From a virus, in IMG/VR virus record IMGVR_UViG_3300025322_000167, positions 1 through 22,987 of that record: a stretch of DNA of 22,987 nt; one strand, written 5' to 3'. A program made the position numbers and the translations under genes. Of this stretch, positions 1 to 6,622 are shown one piece after another (position 1 is the stretch's first letter; every line of letters starts with the position of its first letter). A model generated the notes under the pieces. That model was not told where the DNA came from. It made no database searches and saw only the letters and a list, made by a program, of their open reading frames with translations.

Positions 1-1304
1 TTTCAGAGTTTGACCGGATGGAGCCGTTCAGGTGCTATCCGTCGCCAGGAGCCACTTCCCCCCAGGACGGATTCTTCATTTACACGCCGTCGCTCACACG
101 CGGAGACCTGTACGCCATGATCGGAATCGAAGGCTTCGACGAAAAGGCTATACGTGAGGTTTTGGAAGAGCATGGGCGTGGGGGGCTTACCGACTGGACG
201 ACCCAGTATGCGCAGAGCGTGCAGGCGACTGCGAATGGAGAACAGGTAAAGACATCAAGCTCAGCCAACGTCACCATCGACGCGATTGAGTATCTTGGGC
301 CGGTACAAGGCCGACAACTGGTTGAGTGGGGCATGAGCCCTGCCGAGATCAAGGACCCGGACGAAGAGTACGAGGCATGTGTGTGGATGATCGGGCGCTG
401 GGTCATCAAGGCACATCTCAACTACGACCCGCTTGGTCGGCGAAACGTCTACAAGCGCAGCTACGAAGAACTCCCAGGTGCGTACTGGGGGTTCGGGTTG
501 GTGGACATTCTCGAAGACATGCAGGGTATTGCGAATGCCGGACTGCGTGCGATGGTCAATAACATGGCTTTCTCAGCTGGACCGCAGATAGGCATAAACG
601 TAGACAGGCTGCCGCCCGGCGAAGAGATCACAAAAATGCACCCGCTGAAGATATGGCAGTTCAACGAGAGCCAGGTCAATTCCAACACTAAGTCGATTGA
701 GTTCTTTCAACCTGAGTCGAGAGCTAATGATCTACTCGCGGTTATTGAGAAGGCGTATCAGTTCGCTGACGACTTCAGCCTGATACCCCGCTGGATGGCC
801 TCTGGGTCGGGCAGCGAGCGCACTGCATCAGGCATGTCCATGAAGATGGATGCGGCCAACAAGGGGCTGAAGGGTGTAGTGTCAAACATCGATATGTTCA
901 TGTCGCAGATGCTCGAAGCACTGTTCAATTACAACATGCTGTTCAATCCCGACCCATCGATCAAAGGTGATGCGAAAGTTGTCGCGCGCGGCGCAGTATC
1001 CCTGATGCAGCTTGAGACTCTACAGCTGCGCAGAAATGAGTTCCTGGTTGCCACAGCCAATCCGTTCGATTCTCAGATCGTGGGTCTGGAAGGCCGGGCA
1101 GAGATACTCAGGGAGACTGCGAAGGGTTTGCAGCTTGACATCAACAGGGTTGTTCCGCCGCGCGGGTCACTAGCACAGCAGTCGCCGGCGAGCGCACAGC
1201 CGGGAAACCAGCCTCAACAGACATCTCTCGGTAGCGGGCAGGAGTTGTCGAATGGAGCGGCTGTCACGGACAGCTTCAGCAAAAATAGTATGACCCCGCA
1301 GTAA
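1..1304 (+). CDS. Portal protein, C-terminal part (5' end outside window)
   Basis: The reading frame is open from the first bases (first full codon at 3), so the start lies upstream; the ATG at 18 is internal and has no ribosome site. About 433 residues are visible. The portal is the dodecameric ring through which DNA enters and leaves the capsid. The call rests on overall resemblance to podovirus-type portals: a long mixed alpha/beta body, a segment with GLVDILEDMQGIANAGLRAM followed by NNMAFSAGPQIGINVDRLPPG, and helices rich in Met and Gln (near 780-1040), then a disordered Gln/Ser/Pro tail (about 1180-1300). Position immediately upstream of scaffold and capsid genes supports it. The first part of the gene and any terminase are not in the window. 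A less likely alternative is another head-tail connector. Confidence 0.82.
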   Translation, partial: SEFDRMEPFRCYPSPGATSPQDGFFIYTPSLTRGDLYAMIGIEGFDEKAIREVLEEHGRGGLTDWTTQYAQSVQATANGEQVKTSSSANVTIDAIEYLGPVQGRQLVEWGMSPAEIKDPDEEYEACVWMIGRWVIKAHLNYDPLGRRNVYKRSYEELPGAYWGFGLVDILEDMQGIANAGLRAMVNNMAFSAGPQIGINVDRLPPGEEITKMHPLKIWQFNESQVNSNTKSIEFFQPESRANDLLAVIEKAYQFADDFSLIPRWMASGSGSERTASGMSMKMDAANKGLKGVVSNIDMFMSQMLEALFNYNMLFNPDPSIKGDAKVVARGAVSLMQLETLQLRRNEFLVATANPFDSQIVGLEGRAEILRETAKGLQLDINRVVPPRGSLAQQSPASAQPGNQPQQTSLGSGQELSNGAAVTDSFSKNSMTPQ

Positions 1305-1341
1305 GTGACCGCTATTGTTTTTTAACCGAAAGGAGAATATT

Positions 1342-1482
1342 ATGGCTGCAACAAAGAAGTTACCGCCTTGGCTTGATAAAGGCGCAGATGTAAAAACCCT
1401 GAAAAAAGGGGCCAAGAAGTCCGAGAAAATGGTGTCTATGAAAATGGGTGCAGAGAAGTTCAAAAAAGTCAGCAAGAAGTAA
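1342..1482 (+). CDS. Small lysine-rich protein (46 aa), function unknown
   Basis: A 46-residue frame starts at ATG 1342, nine bases after a strong AAGGAG site (1330-1334 region) and ends with TAA at 1480-1482. It begins MAATKKLPPWLDKG and about one third of its residues are Lys, with no Cys and one Trp. The start context (AAGGAGAATATTATGGC) matches the module used by the other structural genes in this window, which is the main reason to believe it is translated. It lies between the portal and a beta-rich virion-like protein, so a minor head protein or a basic nucleic-acid-binding peptide is possible, but no family is recognised. Confidence 0.7.
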   Translation: MAATKKLPPWLDKGADVKTLKKGAKKSEKMVSMKMGAEKFKKVSKK

Positions 1483-1515
1483 CAAAAGAAAAGCTAACCA
1501 CAAAGGAGAACTAAA

Positions 1516-1908
1516 ATGGCAAAACGTGAACAGTTGATAGTAAACCAGATCATGAACAAAGATGGCAAGGTCATCGAACCAGCTAATTCAGGCACCTCTG
1601 GCTCGCTTACCAAGTTACTATCCGGAACGACTGTGCTGAGCAAAGCGCGCGCGGTGGACAGCATTGTGATGATCCAGTTGGTTGTGGATACCACATTCGC
1701 CGCCGGCGATGGCGCAGCGCCCAGTTTTGTAATTGGCCAGACAGGTACGACAAACAAATTTCTGGCATCCAAGAGCACAGGTACCGCTGGTGATCTGGTG
1801 ACAGTTTCCGGCGTACTGACGGCAGGGGCACAGCTGATCGTGACGCAGGTAGCGGCTACAGGTACTACCAGTGCCGGTGCAGTCACTGTCAATGCGATTG
1901 TAGTTTAA
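1516..1908 (+). CDS. Beta-rich virion-like protein (130 aa), possible head decoration or fibre
   Basis: The frame starts at ATG 1516 after AAAGGAGAACTAAA and stops at 1906-1908. The first 30 residues are mixed polar, then the protein becomes Gly/Thr/Ala/Val-rich with alternating hydrophobic residues, as in beta-sandwich decoration or fibre-like proteins (for example TAGAQLIVTQVAATGTTSAG near the C-terminus). There is no signal peptide or membrane helix. It lies between portal and scaffold, and its last base is the first base of the next start codon (TAATG), so the two are probably translationally coupled. Composition resembles the decoration-like protein at 5219-5656, but I see no clear sequence match between them. 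The exact role is unknown. Confidence 0.75.
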   Translation: MAKREQLIVNQIMNKDGKVIEPANSGTSGSLTKLLSGTTVLSKARAVDSIVMIQLVVDTTFAAGDGAAPSFVIGQTGTTNKFLASKSTGTAGDLVTVSGVLTAGAQLIVTQVAATGTTSAGAVTVNAIVV

Positions 1909-2129
1909 TGGCACAAGTACCCGACAATATTCTCGAAGCACTGGCGCGCATCGGTTATGCCGAAAAGCCCCTGATGAACTGGCTCACCGAGAGATTGAAG
2001 GACATGCAGGATAGAATGATGTTTCAAACGGATGAAGTTCAGTTGCGTATTTTGCAGGGGCGTGCGCAAGAACTGGCGGAAATCCTTGAGTTGGTAAAGA
2101 AGTCCCCTGAAATATGTAGAAAAGCGTGA
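1908..2129 (+). CDS. Small helical protein (73 aa), function unknown
   Basis: The start ATG at 1908 overlaps the preceding TAA by one base. The product is highly charged and predicted helical, with a coiled-coil-like stretch (QLRILQGRAQELAEILELVKK) and a Trp in NWLTERLKDMQD. No separate ribosome site is needed if re-initiation follows the upstream gene. The frame is followed by about 60 bases without a gene and then the scaffold gene. Size and position suggest an assembly or head-completion accessory, but no family is recognised. Confidence 0.65.
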   Translation: MAQVPDNILEALARIGYAEKPLMNWLTERLKDMQDRMMFQTDEVQLRILQGRAQELAEILELVKKSPEICRKA

Positions 2130-2174
2130 AAGTAACATCGGCTCCAAGCTGAAAAGTTATGAGTAATGGCATCG

Positions 2175-2183
2175 AAAAGGAGA
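2175..2183 (+). promoter_or_regulatory. Ribosome binding site that sets the scaffold start
   Basis: AAAAGGAGA lies 6 bases before ATG 2190. The frame is also open from ATG 2166, but that longer start would translate through this site and has no ribosome site of its own, so 2190 is chosen. Confidence 0.75.
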
Positions 2184-2189
2184 ATCAAA

Positions 2190-3176
2190 ATGGCACAGAA
2201 CCACAAAAGAGCAGGTGAAGAAGCAGACCGTTTGATCGCAGAGCAGGCGAGGTTAAAAGCTGAGGCAGAAGGACAGGTGGAAACGCCTCCCCAGCAAGAG
2301 CAGCAAGACCCGCCATCTGAGACTGCGGATGTTATCCCTGATGCTGTGGTAGAAGATGCTGTTATTCAACACGATGTCAGCGTTCAGAATACGACCGCGC
2401 CAATCGTGAGCGACCCGCAGTTGGAGTTGCTGAGAAAGGAAGTGGAAACTGCAAACCAGAGATGGAAGGTACTGCAGGGGATGATCGACAAGAAAGAATC
2501 CGAGAACGAGAACATGCGCGCGCTGTTGGCGCAAATGAGTCAAAAGGCTGAAAAGCCCGCAGACGTACCTACTCGGATGGTTACACAGGATGACGAGGAA
2601 GTGTTTGGCGCTGAGCACATTGACCTGGCACGCCGCATCGCCGGGGAAGTGTTTGAACAGAAAATCACCGCACTCAACGACAAGATTACACGGCTGGAGA
2701 ACTCCATCACCGGTGTCGGAGAGATAGTGGCCAAGACCGCAGCTGAGACGTTTGACGAGGCGCTGGAGCGCAGAGTGCCAGATTGGAGAATCACGAATGT
2801 CGACCCCGCCTTTATGGCGTGGCTGAGCGAGGAAGAAGGGATGTCTGGACGCACGCGTCTTGATCTCCTGAACGCCGCGTATAGTTCGTCTGATCTGGTG
2901 CGCACTGCGAAGTTCTTCACTGCATTCCGAGAACTCAACGCAAAGCCGGGTACACCGGCCCCCAAAGTCGATAATGTGACCAAGTTGATCTCCCCTGGAA
3001 AGTCCCGGAGCGCAGCTACTCCAGCACCAGCACCAGCCAATGCAGACATCTGGACGAAAGCAGACATTGCCCGACTCTATGACGACAAACGAAATGGTCG
3101 AATCACGCAGGCGCAGTTCGATGACTATGAGCGCGATTTGTTCGCGGCACAACATGAAGGCCGCTTGGCAGCATAA
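2190..3176 (+). CDS. Capsid scaffolding protein
   Basis: This 328-residue protein is expected to guide assembly of the major capsid protein into a procapsid and then leave. It has the usual make-up of podovirus scaffolds. A charged, Gln/Glu/Pro-rich N-terminal third is followed by a coiled-coil stretch (about residues 80-115 and again 155-185, e.g. ITALNDKITRLENSI). Next comes a conserved-looking helical block with RVPDWRITNVDPAFMAWL and a later FFTAFRELNA, then an Ala/Pro linker and a basic helical C-terminus (IARLYDDKRNGRITQAQFDDY), the region that binds coat protein in P22-type scaffolds. There is no Cys. It lies directly upstream of the capsid gene, with a 28-base gap holding the capsid ribosome site. 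Assignment is by architecture and position. Confidence 0.82.
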   Translation: MAQNHKRAGEEADRLIAEQARLKAEAEGQVETPPQQEQQDPPSETADVIPDAVVEDAVIQHDVSVQNTTAPIVSDPQLELLRKEVETANQRWKVLQGMIDKKESENENMRALLAQMSQKAEKPADVPTRMVTQDDEEVFGAEHIDLARRIAGEVFEQKITALNDKITRLENSITGVGEIVAKTAAETFDEALERRVPDWRITNVDPAFMAWLSEEEGMSGRTRLDLLNAAYSSSDLVRTAKFFTAFRELNAKPGTPAPKVDNVTKLISPGKSRSAATPAPAPANADIWTKADIARLYDDKRNGRITQAQFDDYERDLFAAQHEGRLAA

Positions 3177-3204
3177 CTTTTCAACTTAAACAAGGAGCAT
3201 TAAA

Positions 3205-3290
3205 ATGGCATATCCTATTGCAGCCGGTAGCGTGGTTAGCCCCGCTTATTCCGGTACGTTTATCCCCCAGATATGGTCGAGCAAGCTGAT
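3205..3290 (+). CDS. Major capsid protein, exon 1
   Basis: ATG 3205 follows AAGGAGCATTAAA. The 28 complete codons end in FIPQIWSSKL plus the first two bases (AT) of an Ile codon. The exon ends in T at 3290, as expected for a group I 5' splice site. Joined to 4318 it restores the family-typical string WSSKLIEKFYDATVL in one frame. Without splicing, translation would continue three codons past the last complete exon codon and stop at TAA 3295, giving a 30-residue peptide. Confidence 0.85.
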
Positions 3291-4317
3291 TAAGTAATCG
3301 GTCAGCGTAATATCGGGTCTTGAAAACGGGAATGGTGAATAGCCTAACCCGATCCAAGCGAAAAGTCTTCTTACCTTCGTCATTGCGACGAGCATAGAGG
3401 AAAAAGAAATGAATAGTGAAAAGTACCTTGCGGGGTTCGTAGATGCTGATGGGCACTTTGGTGTCAGGTACAGAGTCGGCGCAACCCCGGATTTAATCTT
3501 TGTTCTTTCACAGCGTATAGACCGAATTTATGTCGTACAAGACATACAGGAAATGTTCGGCACTGGCGCAGCACTTCGAGTAACTGGAAGCTACGCAACC
3601 ATATCGTTGCGTTGTGGCCCGGCAGTGCAGGTGATGGAGCGCTTAGCCAAGTATATGGTGATGCGGCGGAGATACGTGGAGTGGTTACTGGTGTCACGAA
3701 AATTGTGGCCGGTGATGCGCGATAACGACGGCATAGCCAAAGTGAAGGCTGAAGTTAAATCAGCAAGGAGATGGTGTGCGACAGACGCCGAGCTACCGAA
3801 CTATCCAACAAGGAAATGGATGGCTGGGTATATTGACGCAGACGGGTCGTTTACAGGAAACACCAATGAAGGAGCTTTCTATCCGAAGTTGAGTTTTGTA
3901 ACCGAACCATTTGACACTGAGGCGGTGCGACTTTTGCATAAGGCTTTTGGTGGTGCGGTCAACATCATGAAAGACGGAAACGTCTCATACAACTTGGCGC
4001 TGGGAGACCCCAGCAAAGTGATAAAAGTGATGGAGTTTTGTGCCGATCACCTAGTCGCAAAAAAAGCTGTAGCATACTTTTTACTGGGCTGTGCAAGGAT
4101 GGGTAACTTCCGAGACGGAGACACCATCAAGCAGATAGTTAAACAGCTAAATTCGCAGGAGCAGAGACTAAGTGACCCGACATCAGAGGCAGCAAGATTG
4201 GTATCAACAGTGAATTTTGGCATTCCGAAGCGTCCGCAAGGGCGTCCTGTGGGGGTCAAAGAGTTGAGACCAAGGGCTCCGAAGATGAAGCGATAGTCCG
4301 ACGGCGTTTGCCGGTGG
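3291..4317 (+). ncRNA. Group I self-splicing intron in the major capsid gene
   Basis: The 1027-nt intron has nearly all group I core helices traceable by eye. P1 pairs exon GCTGAT (3285-3290) with guide GTCAGC (3301-3306), placing the splice-site U opposite G3301. P10 pairs TCG (3298-3300) with exon 2 CGA (4318-4320). P3 is 3313-3319 with 4174-4180 (TCGGGTC/GACCCGA). P4 is 3327-3330 with 3348-3351 (CGGG/CCCG), enclosing a short P5 and an AA joint. P6 is CC 3354-3355 with GG 4158-4159 and GCGAA 3358-3362 with TTCGC 4152-4156. P7 is GACTA 4166-4170 with TAGTC 4294-4298. P8 is CATC 4181-4184 with GATG 4284-4287. The J8/7 strand AAGCGA precedes TAGTC, close to the usual S motif. P9 is a CGGC/GCCG hairpin (4302-4313). 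The intron ends in G4317. The endonuclease gene sits in the P6 loop. Subgroup is not assigned. Confidence 0.9.
3409..4296 (+). CDS. LAGLIDADG homing endonuclease encoded in the intron
   Basis: The 295-residue protein has both LAGLIDADG helices of a single-chain enzyme: YLAGFVDADGHF at residues 6-17 and WMAGYIDADGSF at 137-148. D14 and D145 are the expected metal-binding catalytic Asp residues. The two halves are of similar length, as usual for monomeric members. The enzyme should cut capsid genes that lack the intron near the exon junction (around CTGAT/CGAAA) so that the intron is copied in by repair; this is family knowledge, not shown here. The start ATG 3409 follows GAGG at 3397-3400 with suitable spacing. 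The C-terminal 43 codons (from 4165) overlap ribozyme helices P7, P3 and P8, and the TAG stop lies in P7. The extreme C-terminus is basic (LRPRAPKMKR). Some LAGLIDADG proteins also help intron splicing, which is possible here but untested. Confidence 0.93.
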   Translation: MNSEKYLAGFVDADGHFGVRYRVGATPDLIFVLSQRIDRIYVVQDIQEMFGTGAALRVTGSYATISLRCGPAVQVMERLAKYMVMRRRYVEWLLVSRKLWPVMRDNDGIAKVKAEVKSARRWCATDAELPNYPTRKWMAGYIDADGSFTGNTNEGAFYPKLSFVTEPFDTEAVRLLHKAFGGAVNIMKDGNVSYNLALGDPSKVIKVMEFCADHLVAKKAVAYFLLGCARMGNFRDGDTIKQIVKQLNSQEQRLSDPTSEAARLVSTVNFGIPKRPQGRPVGVKELRPRAPKMKR

Positions 4318-5167
4318 CGAAAAATTTTACGATGCAACAGTTTTGGCAGCAATCAGCAACACGAACTATCAAGGTGAAATTTCCGGACAAGGCGACCTGG
4401 TCAAGATTCGCACGGTGCCTGATCTGGTCATCAGCGATTACTCGTCTGGCCAAACTTTGGTCAATCAACGCCCTACTAGCTCTGTTATCGAGCTGTTGAT
4501 CGACAAGGGCAAGAGCTGGTCGGCAATTGTTGACGACGTGATCGCAGTACAGACCGACATCGACATGATGAACCTGTGGTCTACCGACGCGTCTGAGAAG
4601 ATGAAGATCGCAATCGACCGCGATGTTCTGGGCGTACTCGGTCCCCTGGTCGCTGCCGCAAACCGTGGTGCAACTGCTGGGCGCATTTCTGCGAACATCA
4701 ACCTCGGCGTGGCCGGTACTCCGGTGGCGTTGACCAAGGTGAACATCATCGACTTCCTGGTTGATGCGAACGAGGTGTTGCAGCAACAGAACATCCCTGA
4801 GTCGGGCCGCTTCGCAGTATTGCCGTTCTGGGCCATCTCGCTTCTCAAGAAATCTGATCTGAAGGATGCCTCGATGTCTGGTGACGGCGTGTCGGTGATG
4901 CGTAATGGTCGCGCGGGTATGATTGATGGTTTGACGCTGTACTCCAGCAACAACCTGCCGAACGTAACTGACAGTGGTGGTCAGACCGGATGTTCCAACA
5001 TCTACGTCGGGCACAAGAACGCACTGACCTTTGCATCGCAGTTGGTGAAGACCGAGACTCTGCGTGCAGAGTCCACCTTTGGCGACATCATGCGCGGCTT
5101 GCAGATATTCGGGTACAAGATGATTGACCCGACCGCCATGGCTTATGGCTACGTGTACAAGGGCTAA
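4318..5167 (+). CDS. Major capsid protein, exon 2
   Basis: Exon 2 begins with C4318, completing the Ile codon started in exon 1, then GAA AAA TTT (EKF). The joined gene (86 + 850 nt) encodes 311 residues. The protein forms the icosahedral shell and belongs, by recognition of its N-terminal half, to a widespread phage coat family with an HK97-type fold. Its recognisable segments are KFYDATVLAAISNTNYQGEI, DLVKIRTVPDLVISDY, RPTSSVIELLIDKGKSWSAI, DDVIAVQTDIDMMNLW, then KMKIAIDRDVLG. The C-terminal part contains NNLPNVTDSGGQTGCSNIYV and a final YKMIDPTAMAYGYVYKG, typical of capsid proteins that end with a beta strand. The long open frame counted from TTG 4343 is only part of the exon; no ribosome site precedes it. 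The gene is followed by a GC-only hairpin. Confidence 0.92.
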
Positions 5168-5174
5168 AAACTGA

Positions 5175-5194
5175 CGGGGGGCAGGTTCCCCCCG
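5175..5194 (+). terminator. GC-only hairpin after the capsid gene
   Basis: CGGGGGG (5175-5181) and CCCCCCG (5188-5194) form a 7-bp perfect stem with loop CAGGTT, 7 bases after the capsid stop codon. No T-run follows, so it is a weak candidate for an intrinsic terminator. It could instead protect the 3' end of capsid mRNA or set relative expression. Confidence 0.5.
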
Positions 5195-5218
5195 ATGATT
5201 GAAATAAGGAGAACTAAA

Positions 5219-5656
5219 ATGGCAACAGCCTTTACTACTTACACCGATGGCGAGGTAGTCGCCAAAGCATCCGGCGGCAATTATGCCGGCGCGCCAGTCC
5301 GTACTGTCCTGACCGGGTATTACGACTCAACCCGCCGCAACATGACCGTTGACGGCGACACGATGGAAGTCGTGAATATTCCAGCGGGCACTCTGATTGA
5401 GAGCGTCATTCTGGAAGTCATCACGGCAGAAACTTCGGCGACCCCAACCATTGACGTTGGTGACGGCACTGATCCTAATGGATGGGTTGCTGCCGCGTCT
5501 TCGGCAACTATTGCCAAACTTCTGGGGGCTGGTGCCTATGTGGTTGCTGGCGGCAAGTTCTACGCCACTGCGGATACGTTGGACATCGCGATGCCTACCG
5601 GCGATGATGCCACCACTCTGGTGTGCAAAATCCACGTCATCTGTACGATTGTGTAG
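5219..5656 (+). CDS. Decoration-like structural protein (145 aa)
   Basis: ATG 5219 follows AAGGAGAACTAAA, the same start module as the capsid neighbours; the longer frame from 5195 would run over this site and is rejected. The product is beta-rich and Gly/Ala/Thr-rich, with the pattern VVNIPAGTLIESVILEVITA followed by PTIDVGDGTDPNGWV. That pattern is common in small phage proteins encoded right after the capsid gene and thought to be outer capsid or decoration proteins. There is no signal peptide. It is flanked on both sides by strong GC hairpins (5175-5194 and 5666-5685), which suggests a separately tuned, highly expressed gene. Role is inferred from position and composition. Confidence 0.72.
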   Translation: MATAFTTYTDGEVVAKASGGNYAGAPVRTVLTGYYDSTRRNMTVDGDTMEVVNIPAGTLIESVILEVITAETSATPTIDVGDGTDPNGWVAAASSATIAKLLGAGAYVVAGGKFYATADTLDIAMPTGDDATTLVCKIHVICTIV

Positions 5657-5665
5657 TAAACTTCA

Positions 5666-5685
5666 GGGGGCGGGCAACCGTCCCC
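5666..5685 (+). terminator. GC-rich hairpin with GCAA tetraloop
   Basis: GGGGGCGG (5666-5673) pairs with CCGTCCCC (5678-5685) through 8 pairs including one G-U, closed by a GCAA (GNRA-type) loop. It lies 9 bases after the decoration-like gene. A short T-rich stretch (ATTCTTT) comes 6 bases later rather than immediately, so termination may be partial. Confidence 0.5.
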
Positions 5686-5708
5686 AACCAATTCTTTAGG
5701 AGGCAGTG

Positions 5709-5969
5709 ATGGCGCAGATGCTCAGACACAAAGTCACAGGCGAACTGTTCGTATACACCGAACTTCTGTCAAGGCTCTCCGAGCTGGAATTCGTTGTCGA
5801 GGACCCTGTTGCGGCAGTGATTGCCGAGATACAGGCCAAGATTAAGGCGAGCGAACCAACTGATATGGAAATACCTGTGTTTGCCCCAGGTACTCCGGCA
5901 GAGGAAGTTGCAATGAAATCTACTCCAGGCTATATGTCCAACAAAGACAAGGGCCGCAAGGCTAAATAA
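5709..5969 (+). CDS. Small protein (86 aa), function unknown
   Basis: AGGAGG at 5698-5703 is 5 bases before ATG 5709, which is preferred to GTG 5706. The protein begins MAQMLRHKVTGELFVYTELL and has an acidic helical middle (DPVAAVIAEIQAKIKASEP), a proline-containing segment and a basic end (SNKDKGRKAK). It lies between the decoration-like protein and the head-tail adaptor, with only 3 bases before the next start. The size and location fit a minor head or connector protein. No family recognised. Confidence 0.65.
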   Translation: MAQMLRHKVTGELFVYTELLSRLSELEFVVEDPVAAVIAEIQAKIKASEPTDMEIPVFAPGTPAEEVAMKSTPGYMSNKDKGRKAK

Positions 5970-5972
5970 CCC

Positions 5973-6620
5973 ATGACCGGCGCTGAGCTTCTTGCATACA
6001 CGCGCACAGACGTTCTTCGGGACGCCGCGACACCGTATCTGTGGTCGGACGCGCTGATTTACCGCAGACTCTCGGAAGCGCAGGAGATTCACGCGCGGCG
6101 CACATATTCAATCATTGACGAGACGACAACGCTGACAACAGAGATTGGCACTTCTGTATATGCCAACGAGGACACAACTTTATTTATCTTATCTGCCACG
6201 CTGTCTACAAGCTCCGCAGACCTTAGCAACTACACCCGCAAGGCGATCCCGTCACATTTGCTGACCAACACAGGAGAACCTCGGATATACACGCTGGACG
6301 AGGCTACGAATAAAATTCGTCTGTACCCAGTACCTGACGCGGAGTACACCATCAATCTGCGTATCGCCAGACTTCCACTAACCTCGATAACTTCTTCTAC
6401 TACGCCGGAGATTCAAGCGCGGTATCATCTTGATCTGGCCGAGTACGTTGCGTGGCGGTGTCTCCAGGACAACGATGTTGACGGACAGGCAAACAAAGCT
6501 GCGGAGCGTCACCGGGTCGACTGGGAGCAGCGTGTATCTGACGCCAAGCGCGAGCTGTACCGGATGCAGTTAGGCAATAATCCACGAGCCACGTCCAGTT
6601 GGACAGGCAAGAGGAACTGA
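5973..6620 (+). CDS. Head-to-tail adaptor protein
   Basis: This 215-residue protein resembles the adaptor proteins that bind under the portal in short-tailed phages. It has an N-terminal helical pair (TGAELLAYTRTDVLRDAATP then WSDALIYRRLSEAQEIHARR). A beta-containing middle follows with GEPRIYTLDEATNKIRLYPVP, and then a C-terminal helical hairpin (HLDLAEYVAWRCLQDNDVDG, later HRVDWEQRVSDAKRELYRM). The WxDxxIxxxLxEA pattern and the KIRLYPVP strand are features I associate with this phage adaptor family. It starts 3 bases after the previous stop; the upstream reading frame likely supplies ribosomes. It precedes the nozzle-like gene, as expected for the neck. Confidence 0.78.
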   Translation: MTGAELLAYTRTDVLRDAATPYLWSDALIYRRLSEAQEIHARRTYSIIDETTTLTTEIGTSVYANEDTTLFILSATLSTSSADLSNYTRKAIPSHLLTNTGEPRIYTLDEATNKIRLYPVPDAEYTINLRIARLPLTSITSSTTPEIQARYHLDLAEYVAWRCLQDNDVDGQANKAAERHRVDWEQRVSDAKRELYRMQLGNNPRATSSWTGKRN

Positions 6621-6622
6621 CC

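Noticed and set aside
1305-1341. T-rich stretch after the portal gene (ATTGTTTTTTAACC) as a terminator
   Set aside because: No stem of useful length precedes the T-run, and the next gene follows at once.
2253-3155. 300-codon minus-strand frame opposite the scaffold gene
   Set aside because: No ribosome site, odd His/Cys/Leu-rich composition typical of antisense translation, and the plus strand has a convincing scaffold gene.
3291-4317. An intein instead of an intron, since the endonuclease is of the LAGLIDADG type
   Set aside because: There is an in-frame TAA at 3295 right after exon 1, so protein splicing is impossible; RNA core elements are present.
3290-4318. Reading the capsid gene as a pseudogene broken by an insertion, with exon 2 starting at TTG 4343
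   Set aside because: Group I core helices, matching P1 and P10, and exact frame restoration show a spliced intron rather than gene decay.
4256-5014. 252-codon minus-strand frame opposite capsid exon 2
   Set aside because: Arises from codon bias of the capsid gene; low-complexity Val/Arg/His composition and no start signal.
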